A stretch of 64,000 bases of DNA from Abelmoschus esculentus (lineage: Eukaryota > Streptophyta > Magnoliopsida > Malvales > Malvaceae), in contig JAUCBN010000005.1 in assembly GCA_035048815.1 (NCBI GenBank), positions 15,278,517-15,342,516 of the forward strand. Reading direction: 5' to 3'. The notes under the pieces are model-generated. The model worked only from the letters and a program-made list of their open reading frames with translations. It made no database searches and was not told the DNA's origin. Positions 62,969-64,000 of this stretch are shown piece by piece. The translations under genes and the position numbers were made by a program. Positions within the stretch are counted from its first letter, which is position 1, and the number at the start of each line of letters is the position of its first letter.

Positions 62969-64000
62969 TGATATGAATCCGGTTGCAGAATATCCGAATT
63001 TATATATGTGAATTGCCCGATCGTGATTCTAGTAAGTAATTGATATGATTACAAGATGATACGATAATGGAATGATGATAAGTTGATTGTTATGTTTAGG
63101 ATGAAGTATGAAAAATATGGATGTATGGTTGATGGAAATGAAAAGATGAAATGTAATTGATGGTGCGGTGTAAACAAAGGAGGAACGAACACTAAAAAGT
63201 GAAGACCCGTTCCTTAAGAGTTCTTAAACCGTTACTTGGGTGAAAGGCTAATGGATTGTGACTCTCTAGTTATATGAACTAGGAACCAAAAATATAACAA
63301 AAAATGAAAAGGAATTAATGCCACAAGAACAATCTTGTAAGCCTATAAAGTTCAGAAAGAACTATAAAAGAGAACACTCTTAAAGTTTAATATATGCCAA
63401 AAGTTGTTCCTTTTACAATGAAATGAGTGCCTATTTATAGGTGTAAGACAACAGAAAATTGATTAGCCTAGAAAAAAGAATAAAGACTCATTATTCTGTT
63501 GTTAAAGGCCTATTAATTTGTAGGTTATCCTATCTCCAATTGACAGCCAAAAAGGTTTGATCTAACAAGGATGAATGTGGACATTCATATCATCCACATG
63601 GAGAAACTCTTGGGCTAATGAACTTGATTAAGTTGTCATTCATCCTCCTTTAATGGGCTGTTGATAAAGCATTGAATTCAGTAATTAAATGGCCACTTGA
63701 ATTTGTTGAACAAGCATCTTGTGACTATTCCCGTACTGAATTTCCAGCATGCACTATCTTCACTAATTTAATCATATCTTAAGCTCCTGATATTGGATTG
63801 AGGCGATTAAAGGTGCGTTGGAAAGATAAGAAATAGAGGAATAAGTTTTAAGAATACCTCAAGACTCAAATATGCTCGTATCTAATACAAAAATGGCGAA
63901 CAAGTTGACTGATATTCCTTGAACTCCCTCCTTAAGTGTTGCTTTAATTCTTGCCTTTACTCTCCCTTAAGTGCTGATAATGAAGGCTTTCATTGCATGT
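62969..64000 (-). mobile_element. LTR of the minus-strand retrotransposon, copy 2 (runs off the window)
   Basis: Starts TGATATGAATCC exactly at the satellite B edge and matches 35,599-36,598 closely to the window end. The sharp start at the same base as copy 1 confirms the LTR boundary. The minus-strand TATA box is conserved (plus-strand 63,431-63,440). It keeps about 49 bp (TTCTTAAACCGTTACTTGGG and onward, from about 63,221) that copy 1 lacks. With satellite directly on its left, this is either a 3' LTR with the internal region to the right of the window or a solo LTR. Confidence 0.85.

Noticed and set aside
35599..64000. LTR copies at 35,599 and 62,969 as the two ends of one element
   Set aside because: Both have the same polarity, but the left copy has its primer site on the outer (left) side and the right copy has satellite on its inner side. 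That is incompatible with a single element spanning 35.6-64 kb.

Overview
The window looks like gene-free heterochromatin from a flowering plant, probably a dicot, and may be centromeric or pericentromeric. The evidence is about 40 kb of AT-rich 170-bp tandem satellite, plant-type Ty3/gypsy chromoviruses and plant L1-type LINEs with RNase H. No intact cellular gene, rRNA or tRNA was found. Every protein-coding trace is a decayed transposon. The species cannot be named from the sequence.

Layout. Satellite A (170-bp monomer) fills 1-6,249 and 10,832-35,417, and recurs as a more diverged form at 45,497-47,042, 49,455-49,948 and 50,616-52,583. A truncated Tekay/Del-type chromovirus with a 3.44-kb LTR interrupts the first array at 6,250-10,831. 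Array A carries several higher-order levels: about 1.19/1.54-kb units (2.0-6 kb), 1.37-kb units (11-14 kb), 1,187-bp seven-monomer units (17.1-21.7 kb), and a very recent 3.87-kb tandem duplication (23.5-31.3 kb).

From 35,418 to 42,630 there is a graveyard of retroelements: an internal-LTR-internal retroelement junction with a tRNA-Met primer site, a polyprotein-end fragment, an unclassified retroelement-like stretch, and a LINE that keeps only ORF1 and its 5' leader.

From 42,631 a second, unrelated satellite B appears. Its 33-bp subunits form a 99-bp trimer. It occupies 42,631-45,500, 47,036-49,460 and 61,530-62,968 and alternates with satellite A. Junctions fall on 5-7 bp shared words, and both satellites keep one orientation throughout. 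B is read-through open in all three forward frames, giving 11-residue peptide repeats. A 300-bp LTR with its primer site interrupts B at 44,173, and a solo LTR with a perfect 5-bp target duplication sits in A at 49,949.

From 52,584 to 61,524 lie a long but broken LINE (minus strand), the 3' half of a second chromovirus with its LTR (plus strand), and a compact LTR element without a recognisable coding region. The right edge (62,969-64,000) is a second copy of the LTR seen at 35,599.

The main interest is structural. The window records two satellites recombining with each other and with retroelements, one datable large duplication, and a satellite whose repeat length keeps long reading frames open.
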